A stretch of DNA of 36,761 nucleotides from Lachnospiraceae bacterium (GTDB taxonomy: Bacteria > Bacillota > Clostridia > Lachnospirales > Lachnospiraceae): the NCBI GenBank assembly GCA_015057435.1, contig SVEJ01000031.1, positions 1 to 36,761 on the forward strand, written 5' to 3'. The position numbers and the translations under genes are program-made. Shown one piece after another: positions 18,239-26,652 of the stretch (the stretch's first letter is position 1; every line of letters begins with the position of its first letter). The notes beneath the pieces are model-generated. The model was given only the letters and a program-made list of their open reading frames with translations, had not been told where the DNA came from and did not search any database.

Positions 18239-20026
18239 TTAGTTTGCGTTATCTTTTGTGATAAGTGTTACTTCAACCGGAATTGTCTTAGGAATCGACT
18301 CTCCACCGATTAATTTCAATGCATTTTCAATTGCTGTAGAGCCAATAAGCTTTGGTTGCTGTGCAATCGTTGCACCCATTCTGCCTGCCTTAATTGCCTC
18401 AATCGCATCATCTGTTGCATCAAATCCTACCACTAAGATATCCTTGCCTGCACCCGAGATTGCCTCTACTGCTCCAAGTGCCATCTCATCATTCGCTGCA
18501 AATACACCTACGATATCGCCATTTGCCTGCAACATATTCTCCATTACAGACATACCCTTCGTTCTGTCAAAATCAGCTGTCTGACTTGCCACCACATCAA
18601 GCTTTGCGTCTGCTACGTTGTGGAAACCTTGTGAACGGTCAATTGCTGCTGATGCTCCTGATACACCTACCAACTCAGCAACTTTCACACCTTCACCTAG
18701 TGTATCTACAATATACTGTGTCGCAAGTTCGGCACCTGCCACATTGTCCGAAGCAATCTGGCAATCAATCTCTACACCATTGACTGCACGATCTACCGAA
18801 ATTACTTTTACACCTTTTGCCTTTGCTGCTTCTACCGCACCTGTTACTGCATCTGAATCTACAGGATTTACAATCAATACACTAATATCTTTTGAAATCA
18901 AATCCTCAATGTCACTTACCTGCTTCGTCACATCATCGCCTGCATCTACTACTGTAAGTGAAACGCCTGCTGCATCAGCTGCTTCCTGTGCACCTTCTAC
19001 CAATGTTACAAAGAATGGATTATTCTGTGTTGATACAGAAAGACCAATGCTTCCGTTGCCAACCACTTCGCCTGCTTCTGTCTCTTCTGAAGCGCCAAAT
19101 GTATCTACGTTATCTGCTGTAACTAAAGTTACCTCTACCGGTATAGACTTCTCAATTGTCTCGTCGTTCATTAACTTAATTGCATTATCTACCGCTGTAG
19201 ATCCGATCAACTCCGGTTGCTGTGCAATCGTTGCACCCATTCTGCCTGCCTTGATTGCCTCAATCGCATCATCTGTTGCATCAAATCCTACTACTAAAAC
19301 ATCTTTTCCTGCACCGGAGATTGCCTCTACCGCACCAAGTGCCATCTCATCATTTGCTGCGAATACACCCTTAATATCTCCATTTGCCTGTAACATATTC
19401 TCCATTACAGACATACCCTTGGTTCTGTCAAAGTCAGCTGTCTGACTTGCTACTACATCAAGCTTTGTATCTGCCACGTTGTGGAAACCTTGTGAACGGT
19501 CAATTGCTGCTGATGCGCCTGATACACCTACCAACTCAGCAACTTTCACGCCTTCACCTAATGTGTCTACAATATACTGTGTTGCAAGTTCAGCACCTGC
19601 TACGTTGTCAGACGCGATCTGGCAATCAATCTCTACACCATTGACTGCACGGTCTACCGAAATCACCTTAACGCCTTTTGCCATTGCTGCTTCTACCGCA
19701 CCTGTCACTGCATCCGAATCTACAGGGTTAACAATTAATACACTAACACCTGCTGAAACCAAATCTTCGATATCACTTACCTGCTTCGTTGCATCATCAC
19801 CGGCATCCGCAACCGTGATATCTACACCAGCATCATTTGCTGCTTTCTTTGCACCATCTGCTAATGTTACAAAGAACGGATTATTCTGTGTTGATACAGA
19901 AAGACCAATACTTCCGTTTGCAGCATTTGCTTTTTTACTACCTTCTTCTCCATCTATTACAATTCGACATCCTACTAAGGAGAACGCCATCACCAAACTA
20001 AGTAAAAGTGCTAATATTCTCTTCAT
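18239..20026 (-). CDS. rbsB: Tandem-domain ribose-binding lipoprotein (double RbsB)
   Basis: A 595-residue lipoprotein, about twice the normal length. Signal peptide 1-19 ends in the lipobox LVGC with lipidated Cys20. Two complete periplasmic-binding domains follow, about 38-305 and 325-595, joined by an acidic linker (FGASEETEAGEVVGN). Repeat offset is exactly 287 codons (861 nt). Each copy retains the expected ribose ligands: NNPFF (48-52; 335-339), NPVDSD, VDRAVNG, the DRSQGF arginine, the FAANDE Asn/Asp, VGFD and IAQQP. So both should bind ribose and deliver it to RbsC. The copies differ by scattered, mostly silent changes. The ATG at 20026 has GGAGGTAA 6 nt upstream. Confidence 0.93.
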   Translation of the reverse strand: MKRILALLLSLVMAFSLVGCRIVIDGEEGSKKANAANGSIGLSVSTQNNPFFVTLADGAKKAANDAGVDITVADAGDDATKQVSDIEDLVSAGVSVLIVNPVDSDAVTGAVEAAMAKGVKVISVDRAVNGVEIDCQIASDNVAGAELATQYIVDTLGEGVKVAELVGVSGASAAIDRSQGFHNVADTKLDVVASQTADFDRTKGMSVMENMLQANGDIKGVFAANDEMALGAVEAISGAGKDVLVVGFDATDDAIEAIKAGRMGATIAQQPELIGSTAVDNAIKLMNDETIEKSIPVEVTLVTADNVDTFGASEETEAGEVVGNGSIGLSVSTQNNPFFVTLVEGAQEAADAAGVSLTVVDAGDDVTKQVSDIEDLISKDISVLIVNPVDSDAVTGAVEAAKAKGVKVISVDRAVNGVEIDCQIASDNVAGAELATQYIVDTLGEGVKVAELVGVSGASAAIDRSQGFHNVADAKLDVVASQTADFDRTKGMSVMENMLQANGDIVGVFAANDEMALGAVEAISGAGKDILVVGFDATDDAIEAIKAGRMGATIAQQPKLIGSTAIENALKLIGGESIPKTIPVEVTLITKDNAN

Positions 20027-20050
20027 GCTTTTTACCTCCATAATCTATTC

Positions 20051-21034
20051 TTATCTCTTGCGATCTGATAATACAGCTACAAGAATAACGATTGCCTTGA
20101 TTACTTCCTGATAATATGTTGATACACCTAAGATATTCAAACCATTGTTAAGTACTGCAATAATCAATACACCTGCAAGTGTACCTACAATCTTACCACG
20201 GCCACCACTCATACTAGTTCCGCCAAGCGCTACCGCTGCGATAGCATCCAACTCATAACCATCACCTAATGTCGGCTGTGCTGAGTCCACACGGGAAATC
20301 ATAATCAAACCTGCAAGTGCTGCCATGAAACCTGAAATTGCATATACAGAGATTTTAATTCTTGTTGTGTTAACACCAACTAAGTTTGCACATTTTGCAT
20401 TGCTACCTGTTGCATAGATTCGACGACCAAATGTTGTGTGATGTAATACAAAATAGAAAATCAACAATGCTACAACCAAGATAATTGCCGGAATCGGAAT
20501 TGAGAACATCTCATTTGGCCCAAATACCAAGTTACCTTTACCAAGTACCTTGAACAAGAAAGAGCCTGACTCACTTTCAATGCTGCTTGCAAGTCTTGAA
20601 ATCGGCTTACCGTTAGTAATGATAAGAGCAAGACCTCTGTAAGCTGTCATTGTAATCAATGTTGCAATAAATGGCTGCAAACGTCCTTTTGTTACAAGCA
20701 CACCACTGATTACACCAAGTGCAGTACCTGCTAACAACGCTACAAGAATTGCAACTCCTGCAGGAACACCCTTCATAATCAACTCTGCACAGATAATTGC
20801 TGAAAGAGCAAATGTTGAACCAACCGACAAGTCAATACCATCCGAAAGAATTACGCAAGTCATACCGAATGCAATAAGTCCGTTAAATGATGCCTGACGT
20901 AATAAATTTAAAAAGTTACTCGCTGTTCTAAACTCAGGGCTTACACAGCTAATCACAATTACCAATAATATTAATGCAAGAAATGCTCCATATTCGCCTA
21001 TAAATGCGCCAATACTTTTTTTGTTCTTTTCCAT
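20051..21034 (-). CDS. rbsC: Ribose ABC transporter permease
   Basis: A 327-residue membrane protein with about ten membrane segments, of the BPD_transp_2 type. The LSDGIDLSVGST and ALGGTSMSGGRGKI segments are the family's conserved loops; the second is the coupling region to RbsA. It should form a homodimeric ribose channel. GGGAGGTAG is 6 nt before the ATG, and the start overlaps the rbsA stop by one base (TAATG), giving translational coupling. Confidence 0.95.
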   Translation of the reverse strand: MEKNKKSIGAFIGEYGAFLALILLVIVISCVSPEFRTASNFLNLLRQASFNGLIAFGMTCVILSDGIDLSVGSTFALSAIICAELIMKGVPAGVAILVALLAGTALGVISGVLVTKGRLQPFIATLITMTAYRGLALIITNGKPISRLASSIESESGSFLFKVLGKGNLVFGPNEMFSIPIPAIILVVALLIFYFVLHHTTFGRRIYATGSNAKCANLVGVNTTRIKISVYAISGFMAALAGLIMISRVDSAQPTLGDGYELDAIAAVALGGTSMSGGRGKIVGTLAGVLIIAVLNNGLNILGVSTYYQEVIKAIVILVAVLSDRKR

Positions 21035-22518
21035 TATAAACTACCTCCCGTCGCCAATGTCATTACTTTCGCCTGATCTGCATCCGCAGCATCTATAATT
21101 CCTGTTACTGTACCTTCGTGAACTACCATAATACGATCACTCATTCCCAAAACTTCCGGTAATTCTGAAGAAACCATGATTACCGCTACACCCTTAGCTG
21201 CCATCTGATTAATCACATCATAGATTTCTTTCTTTGCTCCGATATCTACACCTCGTGTAGGTTCGTCCAAGATTAAAATCTTAGGTTCTGTATAAATCCA
21301 TTTTGCAAGAACAACCTTTTGCTGATTACCACCGCTTAGGTTATTACATTCATGCCAAGGTCCGAAACATTTGACTCTGAACTCTTCAATACCTTTTTTA
21401 ACGATCTCATCCTGTTTCTTCTTGTTCAGCACACCTTTATCAGATACTTTCTTGAGATTTGCAATCTCAATATTCTCAGCAATACTCTTTTCAAGCAACA
21501 AACCTTCCGTCTTTCTGTCTTCTGTTACAAAACCGATACCTGCCGCAATTGCCTGTCTTGGATTTTTGATTGATACTTCTTGTCCATCAATAAAAATCTT
21601 TCCGCTTTCTCTTGAAAGGTTTCCAAAAATAGATTGCATAATCTCTGTTCTTCCTGCACCCATCAATCCGGAAACACCTAACACTTCTCCGGCATTAACC
21701 GAAAAGCTTACATCATGGAATACTTTGTTCTTTGTAAGACCTTCTACTCTTAGAACCTCTTCTCCAATCTTGACATCTCTCTTAGGGAAACGTTCACCAA
21801 TTTCACGTCCAATCATCATCTGTACAACGTCATCCATTGTAATGTCTTTGATATACTTCGTATCAATATATGTTCCATCTCTAAGAATTGTAATTCTGTC
21901 ACAAAGCTCAAAAATCTCTTCCATTCTGTGTGATATGTATACAATCGACACACCCTTTTTTCGAAGCGATTCAATCACTTTGAATAATCCTTCTGTCTCA
22001 CTCTGTGTAAGAGCTGCTGTCGGCTCATCCATGATGATAACCTTCGCATCTACCATAAGTGCTTTACAGATTTCTACCATCTGCTGCTGACCTACAGAAA
22101 GTTCTCCCATCACTGCGTCAACAGGAATGGATACTCCCATCTTATCCATAACTTCCTTAGCTTTTTCTTGCATCGCCTTTTTATCTACAATACCAAACTT
22201 CTTGGTAATCTCTTTGCCCATGAACAGATTCTCTTCTACCGTCATGTCAAACAAACTGTTAATTTCCTGGTAGATAAATACAATACCGGCTTTTTCTGCT
22301 TCCTGAGGTGTCTTATAAACCACCTCTTCACCGTCTACAATTACGGTTCCGTCATCTCTTGTGTAAACACCTGTTAAGATTTTCATCAACGTGGACTTCC
22401 CGGCACCATTTTCACCCATAAGTGCATGTACTTCTCCATCCTCCAATACAAATCCGGCGTTTTTCAAAACTTGATTGGTTCCGAAGGATTTGTTGATTCC
22501 TTTCATCTCAATTTTCAT
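21034..22518 (-). CDS. rbsA: Ribose ABC transporter ATP-binding protein (two ATPase domains)
   Basis: A 494-residue double ATPase of the carbohydrate CUT2 class. First domain: Walker A GENGAGKST (35-43), signature LSVGQQQ, Walker B VIIMDEPTAAL. Second domain: Walker A is replaced by GLMGAGRTE, as is usual in RbsA, with LSGGNQQKVVLAKW and LILDEPTRGVDIGAKKEIY. It powers uptake through RbsC. The ATG at 22518 follows an AAAGGGGGGG ribosome site; an upstream in-frame ATG 36 nt away lies inside rbsD and has no such site. Confidence 0.95.
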   Translation of the reverse strand: MKIEMKGINKSFGTNQVLKNAGFVLEDGEVHALMGENGAGKSTLMKILTGVYTRDDGTVIVDGEEVVYKTPQEAEKAGIVFIYQEINSLFDMTVEENLFMGKEITKKFGIVDKKAMQEKAKEVMDKMGVSIPVDAVMGELSVGQQQMVEICKALMVDAKVIIMDEPTAALTQSETEGLFKVIESLRKKGVSIVYISHRMEEIFELCDRITILRDGTYIDTKYIKDITMDDVVQMMIGREIGERFPKRDVKIGEEVLRVEGLTKNKVFHDVSFSVNAGEVLGVSGLMGAGRTEIMQSIFGNLSRESGKIFIDGQEVSIKNPRQAIAAGIGFVTEDRKTEGLLLEKSIAENIEIANLKKVSDKGVLNKKKQDEIVKKGIEEFRVKCFGPWHECNNLSGGNQQKVVLAKWIYTEPKILILDEPTRGVDIGAKKEIYDVINQMAAKGVAVIMVSSELPEVLGMSDRIMVVHEGTVTGIIDAADADQAKVMTLATGGSL

Positions 22519-22538
22519 AGTGTTACCCCCCCTTTCTC

Positions 22539-22943
22539 TTATGCAAATATACATCCTGATTGTAAAATGATGTTCGCATATGGTGTTGTTTCGCCTGTAC
22601 GAATCACTGCTTTACAATCATTTGTCTGCGCTTTCAGCTCTACATGTGAAACAAATTCCACTTCAATATCCTGATTAGCAAATAGTGCTTCAACTTCTTC
22701 TAACACTGCAGGATTTTGTGTTTTAATTTCTTCTGCAAGAATTATTTTTTCAATCTTCATATCACTTGCAACCACTTTTAATGTATCCATAAATGTCGGA
22801 ACACCAAACTCTAATGCAAGATCAATTCTTTCCACTTCATCCGGTATCGGTAATCCGCAATCACCGATGCAAATGCAATCCGTATGTCCCATATAAGCTA
22901 ATACTCTTGCTATATCACTGTTTAAGATTCCCTGTTTTTTCAT
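22539..22943 (-). CDS. rbsD: D-ribose pyranase
   Basis: A 134-residue protein that interconverts pyranose and furanose ribose so that ribokinase can use it. Seen: the N-terminal MKKQGILNSDIARVLAYMGHTD with catalytic His20, Asp28 in CIGDCGLPIP, and the C-terminal RTGETTPYANIIL. Length is typical. The ATG overlaps the rbsR stop by 4 nt (ATGA), with AAAGGAGA ahead of it. Confidence 0.95.
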   Translation of the reverse strand: MKKQGILNSDIARVLAYMGHTDCICIGDCGLPIPDEVERIDLALEFGVPTFMDTLKVVASDMKIEKIILAEEIKTQNPAVLEEVEALFANQDIEVEFVSHVELKAQTNDCKAVIRTGETTPYANIILQSGCIFA

Positions 22944-23929
22944 ATCTTGTCTCCTTTCTTCATCGTTGTTTCTCTTATTACTAATGACGGTTGAAAAATG
23001 AACTCTTTTTTCACTCCATCTTCTTTATTAATAATTAATTCTGCTGCTTTCTTTCCTATATCTTCAATTGGTTGCGCGATAGTTGTAAGTTCCGGTGTTA
23101 ACAAGTCTGACAAATAAATGCCGTCAAAACCAATAAGCTGAACCTGTTCCGGTACAGATATACCTTTGCGATGGAAAACCTTATAAATCGAAATAGCAAC
23201 CATGTCATTACAAGCTATAATTCCGTCAACATCCGGATATTGTTTCAACAACTTTTCAGTCATTTCAATACCTGCATAAAAATCATAATCACAATCAATT
23301 GTATATTCTTGTATTCCCCACTCTTTGCATACATCAGCATATCCTTCATATCTTGCTTTTGCACTGGATATCGTCTGTGGACCTTTGACACAAACTATTT
23401 TTTTACATCCGCAATCTAACAAATGTTCCATTGCCATCTTGCCGCCCGCATAATGATCACAATGTACATAGCCGTTATCCACTTCTTTTTTTAATGAACG
23501 ATCTGTAATCACTACCGGCACATTACACTGTTCTATAAAGCTTTCAATTTCATCGCTGCTTGTTGTAAGAATAATTCCATCTGCATTCATGGATTCTAAC
23601 ATCGTAAGTGCTGCTTTTTCCTTTTCAAAATCTGTACCCGTATTACAAAAAATCAGCCGATACCCATGTTTGTCAGCTGTCTTTTCGATTGCACTTGCCA
23701 TCTGGGTAAAAAAAGGATTTTTAATACTTGGTATAATCAAACCTATCGTCATCGCTGATTTCTTAAATAACGATCTTGCCACTGCATTCGGCACGAAACC
23801 CGTTTCAGAGATAGCATTAAGAACCCTTTCTCTCTTATCGTCATCCACATTTGCCGTACCATTCATAACCCTTGAAACTGTAGCCGGCGAAACTCCAGCA
23901 AGCTTTGCTACATCTCGAATACTAGCCAT
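22940..23929 (-). CDS. rbsR: LacI-family ribose operon repressor
   Basis: A 329-residue repressor. Helix-turn-helix at residues 3-23 (SIRDVAKLAGVSPATVSRVMNG) and a sugar-binding core resembling RbsB (LIIPSIKNPFFTQMASAIE; VGFDG-like LIGFDGIYLSD). It is the first gene of the operon it is expected to control and would repress its own synthesis, with ribose or a phosphate ester as inducer. The ATG at 23929 is chosen because the HTH begins right after it and GTGGGGTG lies upstream; an extension of 15 residues has no ribosome site. Confidence 0.92.
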   Translation of the reverse strand: MASIRDVAKLAGVSPATVSRVMNGTANVDDDKRERVLNAISETGFVPNAVARSLFKKSAMTIGLIIPSIKNPFFTQMASAIEKTADKHGYRLIFCNTGTDFEKEKAALTMLESMNADGIILTTSSDEIESFIEQCNVPVVITDRSLKKEVDNGYVHCDHYAGGKMAMEHLLDCGCKKIVCVKGPQTISSAKARYEGYADVCKEWGIQEYTIDCDYDFYAGIEMTEKLLKQYPDVDGIIACNDMVAISIYKVFHRKGISVPEQVQLIGFDGIYLSDLLTPELTTIAQPIEDIGKKAAELIINKEDGVKKEFIFQPSLVIRETTMKKGDKI

Positions 23930-24012
23930 TGGCACACCCCACTTTCTATAATCTGTATTCATTTGTACATTCATATCTTTAAAATCAAACCGGTCTTCAT
24001 TTCTTTCCGTTT

Positions 24013-24030
24013 CTTGAAACCGGTTTCAAG
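24013..24030 (-). promoter_or_regulatory. RbsR (LacI-type) operator, 18-nt perfect palindrome
   Basis: CTTGAAACC-GGTTTCAAG with the central CG typical of LacI-family sites. It starts 9 nt downstream of the -10 hexamer, so bound repressor would block initiation. A weaker half-matching copy (CAAACCGGTCTTCA) lies at 23985-23998. RbsR is the likeliest binder; CcpA could also recognise such a site. Confidence 0.8.
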
Positions 24031-24038
24031 TTGTTTTC

Positions 24039-24067
24039 ATTATATATTCTAATTTATAATTTGTCAA
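24039..24067 (-). promoter_or_regulatory. Consensus SigA promoter of the ribose operon
   Basis: Minus strand TTGACA (24062-24067), exactly 17 nt, TATAAT (24039-24044): a perfect consensus promoter. Such strength fits tight repression by the operator just downstream. Confidence 0.85.
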
Positions 24068-24129
24068 TGCTCTTTTTCTATTTTTTTCATAGAATTAGCA
24101 CATTTATTTCCCCTATTTCTTACATTGTA

Positions 24130-24138
24130 TGTTATACT
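24130..24138 (+). promoter_or_regulatory. Extended -10 promoter element of the DUF1538/PII operon
   Basis: TGTTATACT (hexamer 24133-24138) about 40 nt before the TTG start. No clear -35. It is divergent from the ribose promoter with about 65 nt between them. Confidence 0.4.
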
Positions 24139-24176
24139 AAATACCATATTATTTATTAAGAAAGGTGATTGATTCA

Positions 24177-25727
24177 TTGCAGTCTAACAGAAGCATCCTT
24201 GAAAATAAATTTATCGAAAAATTCACTGAAACAATGAAAGCAGTTCTTCCTATTTTAGGAATTGTATTACTTTTATGTTTCACAATTGCACCCATACCAC
24301 CAAGCATTTTGATGACATTTTTAACAGGTGCCGGTTTACTTATTATAGGTATGTTATTTTTTAATGTTGGTGTTGATTTATCAATGACACCGATCGGAGA
24401 ACGAACCGGTACTATCATGACCAAATCAAAAAACCTTTTCATTGTTATGCTAGTAAGCTTTATTATGGGATTTGTAATCACAATATCCGAACCGGATCTT
24501 CAGGTACTGGCTCAGCAGGTTCCTTCCATCCCTAATATAACATTGATATTAGCTGTTGCATTGGGCGTTGCTATTTTTCTCGTCCTTGCAATTCTTCGTA
24601 TGTTACTTGGAGTACCTCTTTCTTATCTTTTGGTATTCTTCTACATCACAATCTTTATCATGACGCTATTTGTTTCTAAAGATTTCTTATCTGTTGCATT
24701 TGATTCCGGTGGTGTTACGACAGGGCCTATGACAGTACCTTTTATCATGGCTTTTGGTATTGGTATTTCTGCCATCCGTAGTGACCGCCATGCTGCAGAT
24801 GATAGTTTTGGTCTTGTAGCAATGTGTTCCATTGGACCAATTCTTGCTGTTATGCTCCTAGGAATTATCTATCAACCAAAGTCCGGAGAGCAAGTTTCTG
24901 ATTCCATCCACATCATTGATAACACTGTTGATTTATGGAATCTGTTTGCTGTTGAATTTCCTACATATATGAAGGAAATAGCGGTGTCTTTATTACCAAT
25001 TGTCATATTTTTTGCAATTATTCAATTCATTGTAAGAGATATCACGAAAAAAACGGTTATCAAAATTACAATCGGATTAACTTATACATATATTGGATTA
25101 GTTTTATTCCTAACAGGTGTCAATGTTGGTTTCATGCCTGCCGGTAACTATCTTGGACAGACAATTGCCGGATTATCCTACAGTTGGATAATCATACCGA
25201 TTGGCATGATTATCGGTTATTTCATTGTTAAGGCTGAACCCGCTGTATTCGTACTTACAAAACAAGTAGAAGACCTTACAGATGGTGCAATTTCTGCCAA
25301 GGCAATGGGCATGAGTTTATCTATCGGTGTTGCAGTTTCTGTTGGATTGGCAATGACCAGGGTACTAACCGGAATTTCCATTTTATGGTTTTTGATTCCC
25401 GGCTATTTCGTAGCTTTGTTATTAACATTTTTTGTATCAAAAATATTTACTGCTATTGCATTTGACTCCGGTGGTGTTGCTTCAGGACCGATGACTGCAA
25501 CTTTCTTATTGCCATTTGCCATGGGCGCATGTAAAGCACTTGGTGGTAATATTATTGCAGATGCGTTCGGCATTGTAGCCATGGTTGCCATGACGCCTCT
25601 TATTACAATTCAAGTAATGGGTGTCATCTTCAAAATCAAAGAAAACAAACTACACAAGACAGCGGCAAGTCAGGCAATTCGTACAACCTTGGATTCCTAT
25701 GGCGATATGGAAATTATCGAGTTGTAG
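24177..25727 (+). CDS. DUF1538 polytopic membrane protein
   Basis: A 516-residue protein with about twelve or more membrane segments, built as two homologous halves: FDSGGVTTGPMTVPFIMAF in the first half returns as FDSGGVASGPMTATFLLPF in the second. These Asp-Ser-Gly-Gly loops inside the membrane region look like paired re-entrant substrate or ion sites, as in inverted- or tandem-repeat transporters (inference). Function is unknown. The start is taken as TTG 24177, with AAAGGTGA 8 nt upstream; the GTG at 24165 lies inside that ribosome site. A PII-type protein follows after 12 nt and probably regulates it. Confidence 0.85.
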   Translation: MQSNRSILENKFIEKFTETMKAVLPILGIVLLLCFTIAPIPPSILMTFLTGAGLLIIGMLFFNVGVDLSMTPIGERTGTIMTKSKNLFIVMLVSFIMGFVITISEPDLQVLAQQVPSIPNITLILAVALGVAIFLVLAILRMLLGVPLSYLLVFFYITIFIMTLFVSKDFLSVAFDSGGVTTGPMTVPFIMAFGIGISAIRSDRHAADDSFGLVAMCSIGPILAVMLLGIIYQPKSGEQVSDSIHIIDNTVDLWNLFAVEFPTYMKEIAVSLLPIVIFFAIIQFIVRDITKKTVIKITIGLTYTYIGLVLFLTGVNVGFMPAGNYLGQTIAGLSYSWIIIPIGMIIGYFIVKAEPAVFVLTKQVEDLTDGAISAKAMGMSLSIGVAVSVGLAMTRVLTGISILWFLIPGYFVALLLTFFVSKIFTAIAFDSGGVASGPMTATFLLPFAMGACKALGGNIIADAFGIVAMVAMTPLITIQVMGVIFKIKENKLHKTAASQAIRTTLDSYGDMEIIEL

Positions 25728-25739
25728 TAAGGAGGATAT

Positions 25740-26417
25740 ATGGGAAGTTTATATATGATGACCACCATTGTAGATCGTAAGATTGCACCTAAGTATACAG
25801 AATTGTATCAGGAAAATGATTTGCATGTTGCATTTCTTTCTTTGGGATACGGTACTGTTTCCAATGATATTATGGATTATCTAGGTTTAGAATCCAATGA
25901 AAAAGCAGTCGCATTTTCTGTGGTGAAAGAAAGCACATGGATTTCAGTAAAAAAACAATTGGAAAAGAAATTACAGATTGACGCCCCGGGCGGCGGAATT
26001 GCATTTACCATTCCACTAAGCAGTATCGGCGGCAAAAAGACCTTACAGTTTTTGATTGAGAGTGAAGATTATCAGAAAGAGGAGGAATCCACCTTGAAAA
26101 ATACAGTACATGATTTGATTATTGTAATTGCAGAACAAGGGCATACCGATTTGATTATGGATGCCGCAAGAGGTGCTGGTGCTTACGGCGGAACCGTAAT
26201 TCATGCCAAAGGAACCGGAATGGAAGCTGCTGAGAAGTTCATGGGAGTTTCCATTGCGGCAGAGAAAGAATTGGTGTTCATCGTCACAAAGAGCGATGAA
26301 AAGAATAAAATTATGCAGGCAATTATGACTGAAGCAGGATTAGATAGTAAAGCCAAGGCAATTTGTTTCTCTCTCCCTGTTACAGATACAGCCGGTCTAA
26401 GACTGTTAGAAGATTAA
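25740..26417 (+). CDS. Double PII-like regulatory protein
   Basis: A 225-residue soluble protein. The second half (about 122-225) has a PII/GlnB-like pattern: VHDLIIVIAEQGHTDLIMDAARGAGAYGGTVIHAKGTG, then EKELVFIVTKSDEKNKIMQAI. The first half (1-115) shows a weaker copy of the same fold (MMTTIVDRKIAPKYTELYQ; GGGIAFTIPLSS). The T-loop tyrosine of classical GlnB is not recognisable, so uridylylation is unlikely; nucleotide binding is plausible. AAGGAGG precedes the ATG. Linked to DUF1538, it probably gates that membrane protein as GlnK gates AmtB (inference). It ends about 40 nt before a strong terminator. Confidence 0.82.
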   Translation: MGSLYMMTTIVDRKIAPKYTELYQENDLHVAFLSLGYGTVSNDIMDYLGLESNEKAVAFSVVKESTWISVKKQLEKKLQIDAPGGGIAFTIPLSSIGGKKTLQFLIESEDYQKEEESTLKNTVHDLIIVIAEQGHTDLIMDAARGAGAYGGTVIHAKGTGMEAAEKFMGVSIAAEKELVFIVTKSDEKNKIMQAIMTEAGLDSKAKAICFSLPVTDTAGLRLLED

Positions 26418-26457
26418 TCAAACTATATCACATGCAAAGCATGCTCATTGTTAACAC

Positions 26458-26495
26458 AAAAACCTCACAAACATACACGCTTGTGAGGTTTTTAT
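26458..26495. terminator. Bidirectional Rho-independent terminator
   Basis: AAAAACCTCACAA (26458-26470) and TTGTGAGGTTTTT (26481-26493) form a perfect 13-bp stem with a 10-nt loop and T-runs on both strands. It ends the DUF1538/PII operon on the plus strand and can also stop minus-strand transcripts that pass the antiporter gene and the remnant ORF. Confidence 0.9.
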
Positions 26496-26548
26496 ATACG
26501 TAATGTAAATTTCAAATTTTCTATGCAAGCACTTCACATTGTTTTGAT

Positions 26549-26611
26549 TTAGTCCATTCCTTCCCTGAGTCCTATCTTTTTCAGTTCCTGAATCAATTCT
26601 ATTTTTTTCAT
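26549..26611 (-). pseudogene. 20-codon remnant resembling the N-terminus of an AAC(3)-type N-acetyltransferase
   Basis: The reading frame gives MKKIELIQELKKIGLREGMD and then a stop. That opening (K-E-L-I-x-x-L-K-x-L-G-[LI]-x-x-G-D) is how AAC(3)/YokD-family acetyltransferases begin, just before the LLVHSS strand, and nothing of the rest is present. An AAAGG-like ribosome site lies about 8 nt upstream. It is 40 nt behind the antiporter gene. The match is short, so a chance ORF or a genuine small peptide remains possible. Confidence 0.3.
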
Positions 26612-26652
26612 TTTGAAACCTTTCAAAATTCAATCAAATTCTCATCTCTATC

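Noticed and set aside
18239..20026. rbsB duplication as an assembly artefact
   Set aside because: The halves differ at many scattered, mostly silent positions and are joined by a unique linker, which an artefact would not produce.
18258..20111. Long open frames on the plus strand (275, 210, 129, 108 codons) opposite rbsB
   Set aside because: They are antisense to a well-conserved duplicated gene, repeat with the same 861-nt period, have Ser/Thr/Ala-rich low-information translations and no ribosome sites.
21371..22090. 239-codon plus-strand open frame opposite rbsA
   Set aside because: Shadow of the ATPase gene; no family resemblance and no start signals.
26451..26633. 60-codon minus-strand open frame
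   Set aside because: It runs through the strong bidirectional terminator and has no ribosome site; the neighbouring 20-codon frame is the better candidate.
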